A stretch of DNA of 64,000 nt from Verticillium longisporum (lineage: Eukaryota > Ascomycota > Sordariomycetes > Glomerellales > Plectosphaerellaceae), in the NCBI GenBank assembly GCA_019188255.1, contig JAETXT010000007.1, positions 3,782,001 to 3,846,000 on the forward strand, read 5' to 3'. The notes under the pieces were generated by a model. That model saw only the letters and a list, made by a program, of their open reading frames with translations, had not been told where the DNA came from and made no database searches. Shown piece after piece: positions 35,577-45,538 of the stretch. Within the stretch, counting starts at the first letter, position 1. Each line of letters begins with the position of its first letter. A program made the position numbers and the translations under genes.

Positions 35577-36999
35577 TGGTCAGATTGCCGGCCTGAACGT
35601 TCTGCGTGTCGTCAACGAGCCCACCGCCGCCGCCCTTGCCTACGGCATGGAGAAGGACGCCGACCGCGTCGTCGCCGTCTACGATCTTGGCGGTGGTACG
35701 TTCGATATCTCCGTCCTCGAGATCCAGAACGGTGTCTTCGAGGTCAAGTCTACCAACGGTGACACCCACCTGGGTGGTGAGGACTTTGACATCCACCTCG
35801 TCCGCCACCTCGTCCAGACCTTCAAGAACGAGTCCGGCATTGACCTGTCCAACGACCGCATGGCCATCCAGCGTATCCGTGAGGCCGCCGAGAAGGCCAA
35901 GATTGAGCTGTCCTCGTCCCTCCAGACTGACGTCAACCTGCCCTTCATCACTGCCGACTCCTCCGGCCCCAAGCACATCAACCTCAAGCTCACCCGTGCT
36001 CAGCTTGAGAAGATGATGGACCCCCTCATCACCAGGACCATCGGTCCCGTCCGCAAGGCTCTCAAGGATGCCAACCTCGAGACCAAGGACATCCAGGAGG
36101 TCATCCTTGTTGGTGGCATGACCCGTATGCCCAAGGTGTCCGAGTCCGTCAAGAGCATCTTCGGCCGCGACCCCGCCAAGTCGGTCAACCCTGACGAGGC
36201 CGTCGCCATGGGTGCCGCTATCCAGGGTGCTGTCCTCTCTGGTGAGGTCAAGGACCTTCTCCTGCTCGATGTTACTCCCCTCTCTCTCGGTATCGAGACC
36301 CTCGGCGGTGTCTTCACTCGTCTGATCAACCGCAACACCACCATCCCCACCAAGAAGTCCCAGGTCTTCTCCACGGCCGCCGACTTCCAGACCGCCGTCG
36401 AGATCAAGGTCTACCAGGGTGAGCGTGAGCTTGTCCGTGACAACAAGATGCTCGGCAACTTCCAGCTCGTTGGCATCCCCCCTGCGCACCGCGGTGTTCC
36501 CCAGGTCGAGGTCACCTTCGACATTGACGCTGACTCGATTGTCCACGTCCACGCCAAGGACAAGTCCACCAACAAGGACCAGTCCATCACCATTGCTTCC
36601 GGCTCTGGTCTGTCTGACAACGAGATCCAGCAGATGGTTGAGGACTCGGAGAAGTACGCCGAGGCCGACAAGGAGCGCAAGGGCTCCATCGAGGCTGCCA
36701 ACCGCGCCGACAGCGTCCTCAACGACACTGAGCGTGCCCTGAACGAGTACGCCGAGAAGCTCGAGAAGGAGGAGGCCGACAAGATCCGCGAGAAGATTGC
36801 CGCTCTCCGCGAGTTCGTCTCCAAGAGCCTCGCTGGTGAGGGCACCGCCACCGCCGCCGAGATCAAGGAGAAGACCGACGACCTCCAGGTCGCTTCCCTC
36901 AACCTCTTCGACAAGATGCACAAGGCCCGCAACGACTCTGGCGAGCAGTCCTCTTCCCAGGAGAACACCTCCGAGAACAAGGAGGAGAAGAAGCCTTAA
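34717..36999 (+). CDS. SSC1: Mitochondrial Hsp70 chaperone (Ssc1)
   Basis: Exons 34717-34743, 34847-34973, 35071-35136 and 35201-36999 give 672 residues. The start encodes a mitochondrial presequence (Arg/Ala/Ser-rich, no acids for over 30 residues). The ATPase domain shows DLGTTNS (about 50-56), [17 protein letters not shown], the second phosphate loop DLGGGTFD, and GGMTRMP. The interdomain linker is [12 protein letters not shown]. The C-terminus is helical, ends in a KEEKKP-like tail and lacks the cytosolic EEVD motif, as expected for the organelle form. Ssc1 is the motor of the presequence translocase (with Tim44 and Pam16/18) and folds imported proteins with Mdj1 and Mge1. The first intron follows nine codons and has a CTAAC branch. 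Codon choice is strongly biased to C-ending codons, as in highly expressed fungal genes. Confidence 0.97.
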
Positions 37000-38518
37000 A
37001 TGGTCCCTCGTCTCTTCTGGATCCCAAAAACGGAAATTCCATTGTACCCAAACTGAAAACAACACAAAACAACATGCTATGATCGTGTCTGAATAGCTGG
37101 AAGGCCGAGAAAGGCCTTCGAACCCCCACTGTATTCTCAACTGTACTCATATTCCTCAACCGGCACGCTTCCCTTGTTTTACCCCCTCCCCTTTTACCTT
37201 GTTTTTAATACTTGCGCGCGCGGGCAGAGGGAAACTGGCGTTGGAGCATGAAAAAGATTTTGACTCGAGATACCTGTGTGGTATTCATGACATGAAGGCA
37301 TGGATCGGGGGACCATTGGGCGGCTGCAAATGTACAAAGCTGTTGAGTAGCTAGACGCAGATAATCCTACATCCCCTCTCAAGAAGAATTTACATTGTAC
37401 CATAGACACATGTTGCTATTTTGCAAGAATTAATTGGTCTGTTGTGACTACCTGCCATGCTCGGCCGTTGTGAGTAGGACGGCAATCTATGAACCAAAAC
37501 CCGGAGTCCTTTCTTGCAGCCGCAGTATTAAGAATAAACAAGCAGCCACATGCAGCCCGCAGCTTCAAGGCCGGCGACCGGGCCGAGGCCATGCTGCCTT
37601 GTCTTTCAGAGTGTTGTCGTGCCCAGCACAAATGCAGATAAAGAAGACTACTGTGCGAAACACCATGACCACATGATATGTCGGCAGATGGAAAAGATCG
37701 GCGTGATATACACTGTCTTTTTTTTGTCTGTCTAATGTCAATGGGGATGGGATGCGGAGGGAACGTACCTTGAGTGGTGATGTGTTCTGTGTCATTTTTG
37801 TTGTGTTCCTGTCTAATGTCAATGAGGATGGATGTAGAGGGCACGTACCTTGGGTGACGATGTGTTCTTTGTCATTTTTCTTGTGTTTCTGCCTAATGTC
37901 AATGAAATGGGTTGCGGAGGGAACGTACCTTGAGTGACGCTGTGTTCCGTCTACCTGCACCTTGCAATTCACCTAGCGTTTGTTAGCCTGGGGGAGGAGG
38001 GGGACTTTACCTGGCCGGGTGGCGGGATGGTTTATGACTTGAAGCTGTTCAGACCTAAAGCTTGACCTAGCACTTGTTAGCCAGGGAGGGGTGGTTTAGG
38101 AGTCATACCTTGTTACTCTACTGTCGCCTGCTGCGGTCGGGTCTTCTCGGCCTTCGAGTGGTGGGCTGGAGTTGGGGAGTACGGGAGACGGAGGACGGGT
38201 GGTCGAAGGGCCTTTATGTCCGTCTGCGGGAGCACATGCTGCAATGAGAAAGGAGGTACCTGACATGAGCGCACAAGAAAAAACAATGGCTTGGTCGTTT
38301 TGGACTAGGAGATCTCTTTGTTGAGGTCAATCGGCACAACACCTTCACTCTGGTCATCAAACGATGAAACTGCTTTACGAGCACCGTCTCGCCCGTTGGG
38401 CAACAAGGATACATGTCGCAGGTTGTGGAACATGGGCACTGCACTGGGTCACAGCAAGTCGGCGCGCCTCGAACACGATGAATGATATGATTGACAGCTA
38501 AAACGGGCCGTGTTTTTT
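37000..38518. other. Convergent 3' region of SSC1 and SRP68
   Basis: 1.5 kb between two gene ends, unusually long for convergent genes here. It holds an ~80-bp tandem repeat (37730-37948) and a second imperfect pair of words around ACCTAGC(G/A)(T/C)TTGTTAGCC at about 37971 and 38066. No protein frame is supported. Confidence 0.6.
37730..37948. repeat. ~80-bp tandem repeat, 2.7 copies
   Basis: Units start at 37730, 37811 and 37891, each with CTAATGTCAATG, then ACGTACCTTG(A/G)GTG and TGTGTTC. Copies differ at several positions, so the array is not very recent. On the minus strand each unit reads CAAGGTACGT, a consensus 5' splice site. Confidence 0.85.
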
Positions 38519-40490
38519 TCACCTTCCAAAGCCGAACCAGCCCTTCTTTTGTGCGGGCGGCGCGGTCTTATCTTCAGCAGCCGCCTTCTCCTGAGGCTTC
38601 GACTCGGGCGCGGCGCCGCCCTCGCGAGGGTAGTCGATGTAGTTCCAGGCGATGTCGAGGAAGATGGGCTTGACGGGTACGGGCGCAACCTGCGGCGGGA
38701 TCTCGACAATGTTGGTGAGGTCAACGCCGCCGACGGGGTACTGGTGCAGGCGCTCGATGAGCGGAGGCGCCCGGCCATCGGCTTCCTGAGCCTTCGCCGC
38801 CTCCTTCTGGAGGTTAAAGATGTGGACGAGAGCGCGCTGGCGCTGCAGCTCGCCGTCGAGGAAATCCTGGAGGTACTCGGCGTCCTCGGTAACAGGTTGG
38901 ATGTTACGAGGGGAGCCGGCGGAAGGCTGGGGCACCTTGGCGAGGGCGGGCGCCGCGGCCTGCGCCTCGTCGCGTGCGTGGTTGATCAGCGCGAGAGCAT
39001 TGACGGGGTTGCCAACGATGTTGTGCGAGCGAGCGATCGTGAGGGCCCTGTACAAAGGTTAGCATTGCTGCGCACATGACGAGTGGTGGAGATGATCATA
39101 CTTGAGAGCTCCAAAGTACTGGGTCGTTGCGTCCAGCTGGTGGGCCAGCGATTCATCAGCAGCCACACCAGGTAGTTCCCGAACAGACTGCACGCTCTGC
39201 AGGATGCCCTCGTACAGAGCCACAAGCTCGCGGAGCTTGGCAATCTGGCGACTCGGCGGGTCTGCCTTGCGCTTTCGAATCTCTGCGGTTTCCTTCCTCG
39301 ACTTCTTGCGCGACAAAGGCTGGTAGTTCTCCTCGGCACCGTCATGCTTACCAGTCAGAACACGGTTGCGTCCGATTCGCCAGCTGATCATCTCGTAGTT
39401 GACGGCCGTCCTGGTAATCTGCAGGCTCTGCATGCGGGGTCGCTCTGGGCAACGCCCTCCCCGCGCAGCTCGTCGATCGCCTCCTTCGTTGCGTCGACAG
39501 CATCTTGCGTCGCCGTAAGGATATCATCATAGGCACCAGCCGCCGTCTTAGGGTCGGACCCAGAAAGGGCAGCCAACTGTTCAGAGAGTTTTGCCTTGGC
39601 CTCCTGCACCTGGCCCCACGCCAGCGAGATGGCCGCATCCTCAATCTTCACTTCGCGTGAGCGCCAGGTCAGGGTCTTTGGCGCATTCTCCGAGCCCGAC
39701 GACTTCTCCGCCGAGTCCGAAGTCTCTTGCTTCAGAATGTTGGGGTTCAGACCGTTGAGCTGTTGGACGAGCCATGCATCGGACTGAGGAAAGGCCTTGC
39801 GCGCAATCGTCATCACAGGGACCGTTCGAGGCGTCTTTGCCTGGTACGCGGCATAGCGGATGGACGGGTCAATCGTCTCGGAGAGGAGGTCCTTGTAGAT
39901 GTCGCCCTTGGCCGCCGTGGCCAGGGCGCTGTAGATGATGCGCGCAACGGCGTAGGCCTTGACGCTGGGGTCCCAGGCCTGCTTCTCGAAGGACGCGGCG
40001 CCCCTGATCAAGGCAGCATACGCCTTGGCCTCGAGCTTATCATCCCTCTCGGCGCCAGCTTGGTCCTCAGCCAAGAGTTCGACGAGAGTCTCCGCGGTGC
40101 GGGCGGCCTTGTCGAGTCGTGAGACAATATGTTTGCGAGTGCGGCTGTTGATCCCGTCGGTATCGGCAGAGTGGGCAGCCTTGATGCTCATGGCATTGGC
40201 CCAGGCTCTTTCGCTAGTCAGGAGAAGGAGATGCATGTATCTGGGAGAGGGGGGGTCAACAAGCTGGCGGGCAAGATGGTGGGGAGGTCAAGACCATACT
40301 CGCGGTTCTGCGCAATCTGCTCGGCAGTGACCTCGTCCTTCTTTTGGAACTTCCCCCTGTTCCGGGTAACAATCCCAAGCTTCTTCCTGCAGTTCAGGAG
40401 CTTCTTGCCCAGCTGCGTCTGGTAGGTGGCATAGTCGCCGTACAGGAGTGCCGCGTCCCGCCCAGAGACGACAAACTTGGTGATATCCAT
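38519..40490 (-). CDS. SRP68: Signal recognition particle subunit SRP68, one frame break
   Basis: Three exons (40300-40490, 39102-40240, 38519-39047) give about 619 residues, normal for SRP68. The N-terminus MDITKFVVSGRDAALLYGDY and the Arg/Lys-rich RNA-binding helices match the family; SRP68 binds 7S RNA with SRP72 and helps target nascent secretory proteins to the ER. Introns 40241-40299 and 39048-39101 have GTATG donors, CAG acceptors and restore phase. In exon 2 the frame ending DELRGEGVAQSDP must jump to the frame starting MQSLQITRTAVNYEM. The jump sits at the G run 39436-39439 (CCCC in the sense strand), and one added base gives D-P-R-M and a total divisible by three. The C-terminus ends KKGWFGFGR, an aromatic/basic tail that could contact SRP72. 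Confidence 0.92.
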
Positions 40491-41108
40491 GGTAGAGGTA
40501 GCGCCCGAGGGCAGATTCGAGACGGATGCCGGCAGCTTCTTCCGGTGCGTTGGTGACGATGAAGGATGGAATCGATCGGACTGCCGCGAATACCAAATGC
40601 CTGTTTGCCTGTTTGCCTGTTTGATGAACGAGGACTGCTCGGAGGATCGAAGGCTGTGATCTCGGACCGTCGCACGTCTTGGTCGAGCCACTCAATCAAC
40701 CAAGCATTCACTTCACTGAACGAGTGTCTGGCGGGGGTTGGTGGGGCAAAACTGTCTTCACTCTTCCTTCGCCTTGGAATTAGGGTAGGCTGTGGCTGTG
40801 GCTGACTGTGGCTCAAAGGCAAAAGGCGTGTTTCTCGTGGTGGAGCCGTGACGGTGGTCCGAGCTCCCGCTCGTGATGGACCGCGATTGATTTTCTGCAG
40901 CGAGGCAATCGACTGATCATTCGATGCAGGGTCCCTCTCCCGAGAGCTTTTTGCAGACAGCTTCAATCCCCATCAGCGTCACCTCAAAACTGTTGACAAC
41001 AGCATAAAACACCTCCGCATCATCAGCATGCCATATCTCATGCCTTAGTCCTCGTACTTCCCGTCTCATCGTCGAGGACCGTCTGGACGTCTGGACACAC
41101 CCGCGCCC
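40491..41108. promoter_or_regulatory. Shared divergent promoter of SRP68 and the PPR gene
   Basis: 618 bases separate two divergent start codons, so both promoters must lie here. A tandem of GCCTGTTT words (about 40600-40623) and GGCTGTGGCTGTGGCTG (about 40789-40806) are visible. No clear TATA box or known operator is seen. Confidence 0.5.
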
Positions 41109-44100
41109 ATGCTGGAGAGAACGGCTGCCGCGTTGGAGCCCTGCACCTTTCAACGTTCTCTTCCATCGTCCGTCAGAGCTCGGCGAAACCTTCACACCGG
41201 CTTCTGGCAGCATGGCGCTGCGCCCCTCGACCTGGCCAGTCTATGGGCACCCAACGGTCACGATACACAGGGTATGAGGGAGCCCGTCGCTTCGTCTCAT
41301 ACTCCCGACAGGCTCGTCGCCTCGGCCTTTCTCCTCGACTTTCTCTACCCCCGAGGCACCGTGGCTTTCCTGCGGCGCCTGACTCCCGCTTCTGCAACAT
41401 CCTCTGCCCAGCGACAGCCTCAGCAAGGCACGACTCGGCTCTTCACCTCTGCATCCCACGACGCACATGCCGCCCCCGAACCAGCGGATATCTTTGAACA
41501 TGGTGCCCCTTCCACTGCATCACCATCGGCTCAAACGATCGCGCCTGTCGCCAACCACACAAAATATGCCGAGCAATACGATGGCCAGCATGTCGCCGCC
41601 GCTGCCGACGCGCAGCCAGAACTGATGAGGGAGCTCATGGCACGGAAAGACGCCGAGTACTTTGGGCAGATTTGGGACTTGTGGCGGCAGCTGAACACCC
41701 AACGCAGGGCTGATCTGCGTCCAGAAGTCATTGCATACTTTCACCGATCAACGTCAGCCGCCAACGCCGATCGCGTTCTCGCCCTCTTCTCCGAGATGGA
41801 CCCGTCCTCTTGGACGCCCCCCATCCTGACTGCAGCAGTGGCCGCCGAGCTTCGTCAAGGCGATGTCAAGAGAGCACTCAAGATATATCATACGGCACTC
41901 AAGGAGCGGGAGCTGGTGGGTGGGCTTGGGCACCTCCTTGCCCATGCCTTTCGACACTCGGCCTGGGATCTCATTCGTGAGATCTGGACGCCCTACAGAC
42001 ACCTGTTTGCGGCGAAAGGGGTACAAGCAGGCGATCTGTCACCACTTTTGGCAGTTCCAGACCTAGGCACGCAAGTACTTGCATTCATGGAGAACATCAA
42101 GGCATTTGAGGGCCTGCCAGATCTGAGTCCCAAGGCAAAGCCGAAACAGGGAAGGAGAAACCGGCCCAGGTCAGCTCCGTCTGATGCTGAGGCCACTGAC
42201 GGCCTTGTCAGGCTACTCCGAGAAGCATCCAAGCGCGCCTTGGTGCAGCCTTGCAAGCCGGACGAAGCCCTGCATCTCCTTCAGGTCATTTCCCACTCAG
42301 AGTGGTACTCGATCTATCTCAACAAAGCCGTCGAACGAGGCCAAGAGGAGCATATGGCTGAGATTTATCGCGAGTTCCGCAAGCTCAGCAAGCATATCAA
42401 TTGGCGTATACTGCATGGCATGTTCGACGTTTTTTATCCCCACGACGTAGCAGGTCTCGAGCAGGTCTATGAGGATTTCCATCGCTCGTACGGCAAGCTT
42501 GACCAGTGGGGATTCCGCAAGTACCTCAAATTTTATGCCTCGCGCGGCGATGTCAGGTCTACCAAGAGGCTTTGGTCCGAATACGTGGCCAAAGGACATC
42601 ACAAAGGCATCATGAAGGATCCTGAGACGTTCAATCATGTCCTGAACGCATACAGCAATCGCGGCATCCCAGAAGATACGCGGCAGGTCTTTGATGACTT
42701 GACAGTCAAGTACAACGTGACGCCGGATGTTGTCAGCTGGAACATCCTGCTCAAAACCTACGTCAGAGCGGATCGCTACGACGACGCAATCCAAGCATTC
42801 GAGGACCTCTCCGAGTCTGTCGCTCCTGATTCGGTCAGCTTCGGTACCATCATGGCCATGACCGGTGGCAAGGGCGACCTGGCGAGGACCGAGAGCTTCT
42901 TTGAACAGGCTCAAGAGTTGAAAGTGGAGGTAAATGCTGCCATTGTCTACGGCCTGGTCGAGGCGTATTGCCAGAACGATCGCTTTCACGAAGCCAAGTT
43001 AGCCTGCATTTCTGCAACGAGGAAAGGAGTTCAAGGAGACAATGCTTACTTCTGGAATTCTCTCATCAAGTATCAATCTCATCGGCGGAACTTGGGAGGC
43101 GCATACCGGACATTCGACCTCATGGCTGAGCACGGCGTCAAGTGGAACGCAGTGACGTACGATCTCGCTTTGCAGTCTCTCCTTTACACGAAACAAACCG
43201 ACCACGCATACCAGCTTCTCCTATCGACACTGGAAGACAAATCATTCCCTGTCACCGAGCAGCATTTTGCAACAGTCATGTCGAGCGCTTTGCGGACCGG
43301 CCAGCCGCGGAAGGTCGAGGCTATCCGCGCTGCGATGGAAAAGAAAGGCTATCCCATGTCTATGGAGACGTCGATCGCCACGGTGGACGCCCTGCTGAAG
43401 CAGCAATCGACTGCTCACCGAGGCGAAGAAGGAGACGTTAAGCGGGTGGCTCTCACGCCTGAGAAAGCACACGAGCTGGGCAAGTCTCTTGTTGACTACT
43501 TTCAGAGAGTGCTTCAGAGCCAATACAAGGATCCGATCATGGATTCTGGTTCCGATCGCTGGATGATGAGGCAACCTGACGACAAGAACTTGATAGGATC
43601 CTGTGCTCGTGTTGTTCAGCGCGCCATGGTGGTTCTCGCACAGTCCGGAGACTTTGCCTCGGTCCATGAGATCCTCGACCTGTATTCAAAGGCAATGCTA
43701 GGCGGGTCGAATCATACAGCATCCACCCCACTACCGCTAGTCGACACGATGATGCTAGCGAATTTCCTGGATAACAAACACGACCGGGTCAAGGAAGCAT
43801 GGGAAGTCGCCTGGCAGAAAGCATTGGCGCAAGGCCGACCCAAGACGTACGAAAAACCAGGCATCCTTCCCAGTCATCGTTACGACCTCTGCGGTCCGGT
43901 ACATTCGATGCAGCGCGTGTTAGCAGCTGAGAAGGATCATCAAGGGCTCACCGACCTGGTGGAAAAGGTCACCAGTGCAGGTTTCAAACTTGACAGCCGC
44001 AACTGGAATTACATCTGCCGCGCGCTCGTGGAGATGAGCCAGTGGGAGCAGGCATGCGACTACTGCGAGAACATGCTCATGACTGGCTGGCGCGGTTGGG

Positions 44101-44363
44101 CGCCTCACCGTCGCGGCCACAGCAAACCCAAGACATTGCCTATCGAAGTGCGGCGCAGAGGCAATGCGCCACGGTGGTTACGGCCTGACGGCATCACGCT
44201 GAACTTGCTGCGCGACCAGTATGTTGTTCTGAAGTCCGAGGCGCCCTGGTCTAGCACTATCGAGGCACAGCTCCATCGCGTGCAAGAGAAGTGCCCAAGG
44301 TTATGGCGCGCTTTTCTGTCCAAGGAGGAGTCGCGGAAGACGGTCGAGAGTGAGTTGCCGTGA
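41109..44363 (+). CDS. Large mitochondrial pentatricopeptide-repeat protein, Cya5-like
   Basis: A single exon of 1084 residues. The N-terminus (MLERTAAALEP, then Arg-rich and LHTGFWQHGA) looks like a mitochondrial targeting segment of the kind seen in fungal Cya5 proteins. The middle shows helical 35-residue repeats: TFNHVLNAYSNRGIPEDTRQ, VVSWNILLKTYVRADRYDDA, VSFGTIMAMTGGKGDLARTE, YFWNSLIKYQSHRRNLGGAY and VTYDLALQSLLYTKQTDHAY. Such PPR repeats bind single-stranded RNA base by base. By similarity to Neurospora CYA-5 and yeast Pet309, the likely role is stabilising and translating the mitochondrial COX1 mRNA, but the family assignment rests on memory of the N-terminus. The C-terminus (from about residue 960) is basic and not repeat-like. 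It shares a divergent promoter with SRP68. Confidence 0.85.
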   Translation: MLERTAAALEPCTFQRSLPSSVRARRNLHTGFWQHGAAPLDLASLWAPNGHDTQGMREPVASSHTPDRLVASAFLLDFLYPRGTVAFLRRLTPASATSSAQRQPQQGTTRLFTSASHDAHAAPEPADIFEHGAPSTASPSAQTIAPVANHTKYAEQYDGQHVAAAADAQPELMRELMARKDAEYFGQIWDLWRQLNTQRRADLRPEVIAYFHRSTSAANADRVLALFSEMDPSSWTPPILTAAVAAELRQGDVKRALKIYHTALKERELVGGLGHLLAHAFRHSAWDLIREIWTPYRHLFAAKGVQAGDLSPLLAVPDLGTQVLAFMENIKAFEGLPDLSPKAKPKQGRRNRPRSAPSDAEATDGLVRLLREASKRALVQPCKPDEALHLLQVISHSEWYSIYLNKAVERGQEEHMAEIYREFRKLSKHINWRILHGMFDVFYPHDVAGLEQVYEDFHRSYGKLDQWGFRKYLKFYASRGDVRSTKRLWSEYVAKGHHKGIMKDPETFNHVLNAYSNRGIPEDTRQVFDDLTVKYNVTPDVVSWNILLKTYVRADRYDDAIQAFEDLSESVAPDSVSFGTIMAMTGGKGDLARTESFFEQAQELKVEVNAAIVYGLVEAYCQNDRFHEAKLACISATRKGVQGDNAYFWNSLIKYQSHRRNLGGAYRTFDLMAEHGVKWNAVTYDLALQSLLYTKQTDHAYQLLLSTLEDKSFPVTEQHFATVMSSALRTGQPRKVEAIRAAMEKKGYPMSMETSIATVDALLKQQSTAHRGEEGDVKRVALTPEKAHELGKSLVDYFQRVLQSQYKDPIMDSGSDRWMMRQPDDKNLIGSCARVVQRAMVVLAQSGDFASVHEILDLYSKAMLGGSNHTASTPLPLVDTMMLANFLDNKHDRVKEAWEVAWQKALAQGRPKTYEKPGILPSHRYDLCGPVHSMQRVLAAEKDHQGLTDLVEKVTSAGFKLDSRNWNYICRALVEMSQWEQACDYCENMLMTGWRGWAPHRRGHSKPKTLPIEVRRRGNAPRWLRPDGITLNLLRDQYVVLKSEAPWSSTIEAQLHRVQEKCPRLWRAFLSKEESRKTVESELP

Positions 44364-44512
44364 TGGAACAGCCGGGTTCGCTCCAACATTCAAAGACGTG
44401 TATAAATGGTGTAGGATATACTGTTGTGATATCATGACGAATCGGCATATAGACATTTTTGCATACGCACTACTATGCGCATTAGACATTCAATCATCCC
44501 CTGAAATCATTT

Positions 44513-45538
44513 CTACCTTGTTAATCTTCTTCTCGAGTCTATACCCCCCTTGGCATTCTTCACGATCTGCTGCACCATGCCCACCACTGTTCCAGCCATC
44601 CCCTCGTCCATCGCATCATCACTCGCAACCCCAAGTCCGCTCCTCTGCATCACAAACATGGCCGCCGCCGGGGCGTCGAGGCTGTAATCGAGATGCGGAC
44701 CTACCACGCTCTTCTTGCTGCTCGGAAACTCCCCATCCTGCCCTTCCCCCCGAGCCACCCCATCCTCGTCCCCAGCACCTGTCGTCGCCGGAGGACTCGT
44801 ACGCTGACAAACTAAATCCCCCTCGTGACAAAATGTCTTCACGAACCGAGAATCCACACCCTCCACCGGCGCCCCCTCCTCTGGATCGCCAAAGAGCACC
44901 ACGCTCCTGACGGTACTGTTGCCCCGAGCGAGCGCGCTCCGCACAACCTTGGCCCCGAACGAGTATCCCGCCATGGCAATCCCCGATCCAGGACACCGCG
45001 CCGTCGTCGCGGCCGCGAACGCAGCCACGCGAGCACCGGCGTCGGCACGCCAGAGTCTGCCGTACTCTACGCCCTGTATCGCCAGGGACGATGTGCCGTT
45101 GATGTACGTCTCCAGGGCCTGGAACAGGGGCGGGCCGACGAGGAAGCCGACGTTTCCTGGAGCGATGGTTAGTCGGCTGTCATCTTACAGTCGGGGGGAG
45201 GACGTCGTGTAACGGATTTCGAACGCGACATTGACTTGCCTGGCTCTTTGGCGCCGCGGGCGAAGAGGACTGCCACGTCCGGGCAGACCGCTGTTGCCGA
45301 CGCGGTGTCGTTGCTGTCAAGAAAAGGCTCGAGGGCATTTCTGACCAGCGCGTCGTCTCGGATGGCTGTCTTGAGAGCGCGGACGACGGATATCGAGATC
45401 GTCACGACATGGTCGGTGATGCCCGAGAGATCGTCTAGGAAGTCTGGGGATCGAGGGGTTATTGGTATTGGCAGCGCAGCAGCCGATACGAGCAGGAGAC
45501 GGGAGACGAGAGTTACGAGTAAAAAGAAATGTCATCAT
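44513..45538 (-). CDS. Secreted cutinase-family serine esterase, GC-AG intron, frame break near start
   Basis: Two exons (45240-45538, 44513-45156) give about 313 residues. Cutinases cleave cutin and other esters outside the cell. Family marks: CPDVAVLFARG, GNVGFLVGPP, the nucleophile elbow GYSFGA (S165), EGDLVC (D213) and GPHLDY (H254), plus paired cysteines. The elbow has Phe where most cutinases have Gln. The intron 45157-45239 begins GCAAGT, a GC-AG intron, with a GACTAAC branch. The first codons (ATG ATG ACA TTT) are out of frame with the Leu/Val-rich signal peptide that ends SAAALP; removing one base from the A run 45521-45525 joins them. That frame itself has TGA TGA just upstream and no other ATG. 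A Gly/Asp/Glu-rich loop lies between the Asp and His segments. Confidence 0.88.

Noticed and set aside
35194..37140. 648-residue antisense ORF over SSC1 as a real gene
   Set aside because: It is Leu/Val/Gly/Asp-monotonous, has no domain, and is the expected shadow of biased Hsp70 codons.
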